This document shows, in pieces, positions 63,929 to 64,000 of a stretch of DNA of 64,000 nt; within the stretch, counting starts at the first letter, position 1, and each line of letters begins with the position of its first letter. Source of the DNA: Chrysoperla carnea (lineage: Eukaryota; Arthropoda; Insecta; Neuroptera; Chrysopidae). Below the pieces are notes generated by a model. That model did not search any database and was not told the DNA's origin. It was given only the letters and a program-made list of their open reading frames with translations. The DNA is taken from NCBI RefSeq assembly GCF_905475395.1, contig NC_058338.1, positions 6,710,935 through 6,774,934 of the forward strand. The letters run 5' to 3'. The translations under genes and the position numbers were made by a program.

Positions 63929-64000
63929 TCAACCCTAGTGGCTCAGTTGGTTAAGGCATAACCAATTCCGTTCGCGGTATGTCTAGGGTAGCGGGTTCGA
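63929..64000 (+). mobile_element. tRNA-like head, probably a SINE, cut by window edge
   Basis: An A-box-like TGGCTCAGTTGGTTAAGG (63939-63956) and a B box beginning GGGTTCGA at the last bases are 40-45 bp apart. The 'ccctagtggctcagttgg' start is tRNA-like, but no anticodon arm folds convincingly, so a SINE head is more likely than a tRNA gene. It differs from the SINE at 17711. Confidence 0.6.

Noticed and set aside
63929-64000. A functional tRNA gene at the window end
   Set aside because: The A and B boxes are convincing, but no proper anticodon arm could be drawn and the 3' half is outside the window; a SINE head is more likely.

Overview
The window is nuclear DNA from an insect, or at least an arthropod. 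It is AT-rich, has short GT-AG introns, is packed with small non-autonomous transposons, and holds arthropod-type genes. No bacterial, plasmid or phage feature is present. The species cannot be fixed from the sequence.

Layout. Bases 1-31161 are a gene desert: no coding exon is recognisable, and the space is filled with Helitrons, hAT-type and foldback MITEs, 5'-truncated LINE tails, a tRNA-derived SINE and short tandem arrays. Bases 31162-56922 hold all recognisable genes. On the plus strand these are (1) the conserved exons of a PP2A B56 regulatory subunit of the widerborst type (31162-35892, first coding exon not found) with a long AT-rich region downstream; (2) a second, complete and strongly diverged B56 gene (46795-49878, 7 exons, 456 codons plus stop) with the same exon boundaries; and (3) salvador (50845-54187, 7 exons, 437 codons plus stop), the WW/SARAH scaffold of the Hippo pathway. 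On the minus strand lies (4) a two-exon gene for a 122-residue single-pass, probably mitochondrial, protein resembling SMIM26 (56320-56922). Bases 56923-64000 are again gene-free, with a 315-bp tandem array, transposon remnants, a cluster of heat-shock-element-like motifs and a tRNA-like SINE head cut by the window edge.

The most interesting object is the tandem B56 pair. One copy is conserved. The other evolves fast but keeps an intact frame, the exon structure and the expected peptide-binding pocket residues, and has a perfect palindromic RFX-type X-box 110 bp upstream of its start codon. PP2A-B56 enzymes and Salvador both act in phosphorylation signalling, so the linkage deserves a synteny check. 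No operon or defence system is present. All exon joins were worked out by hand from splice sites and reading phase; each assembled CDS has a length divisible by three, allowing for the missing 5' end of widerborst.
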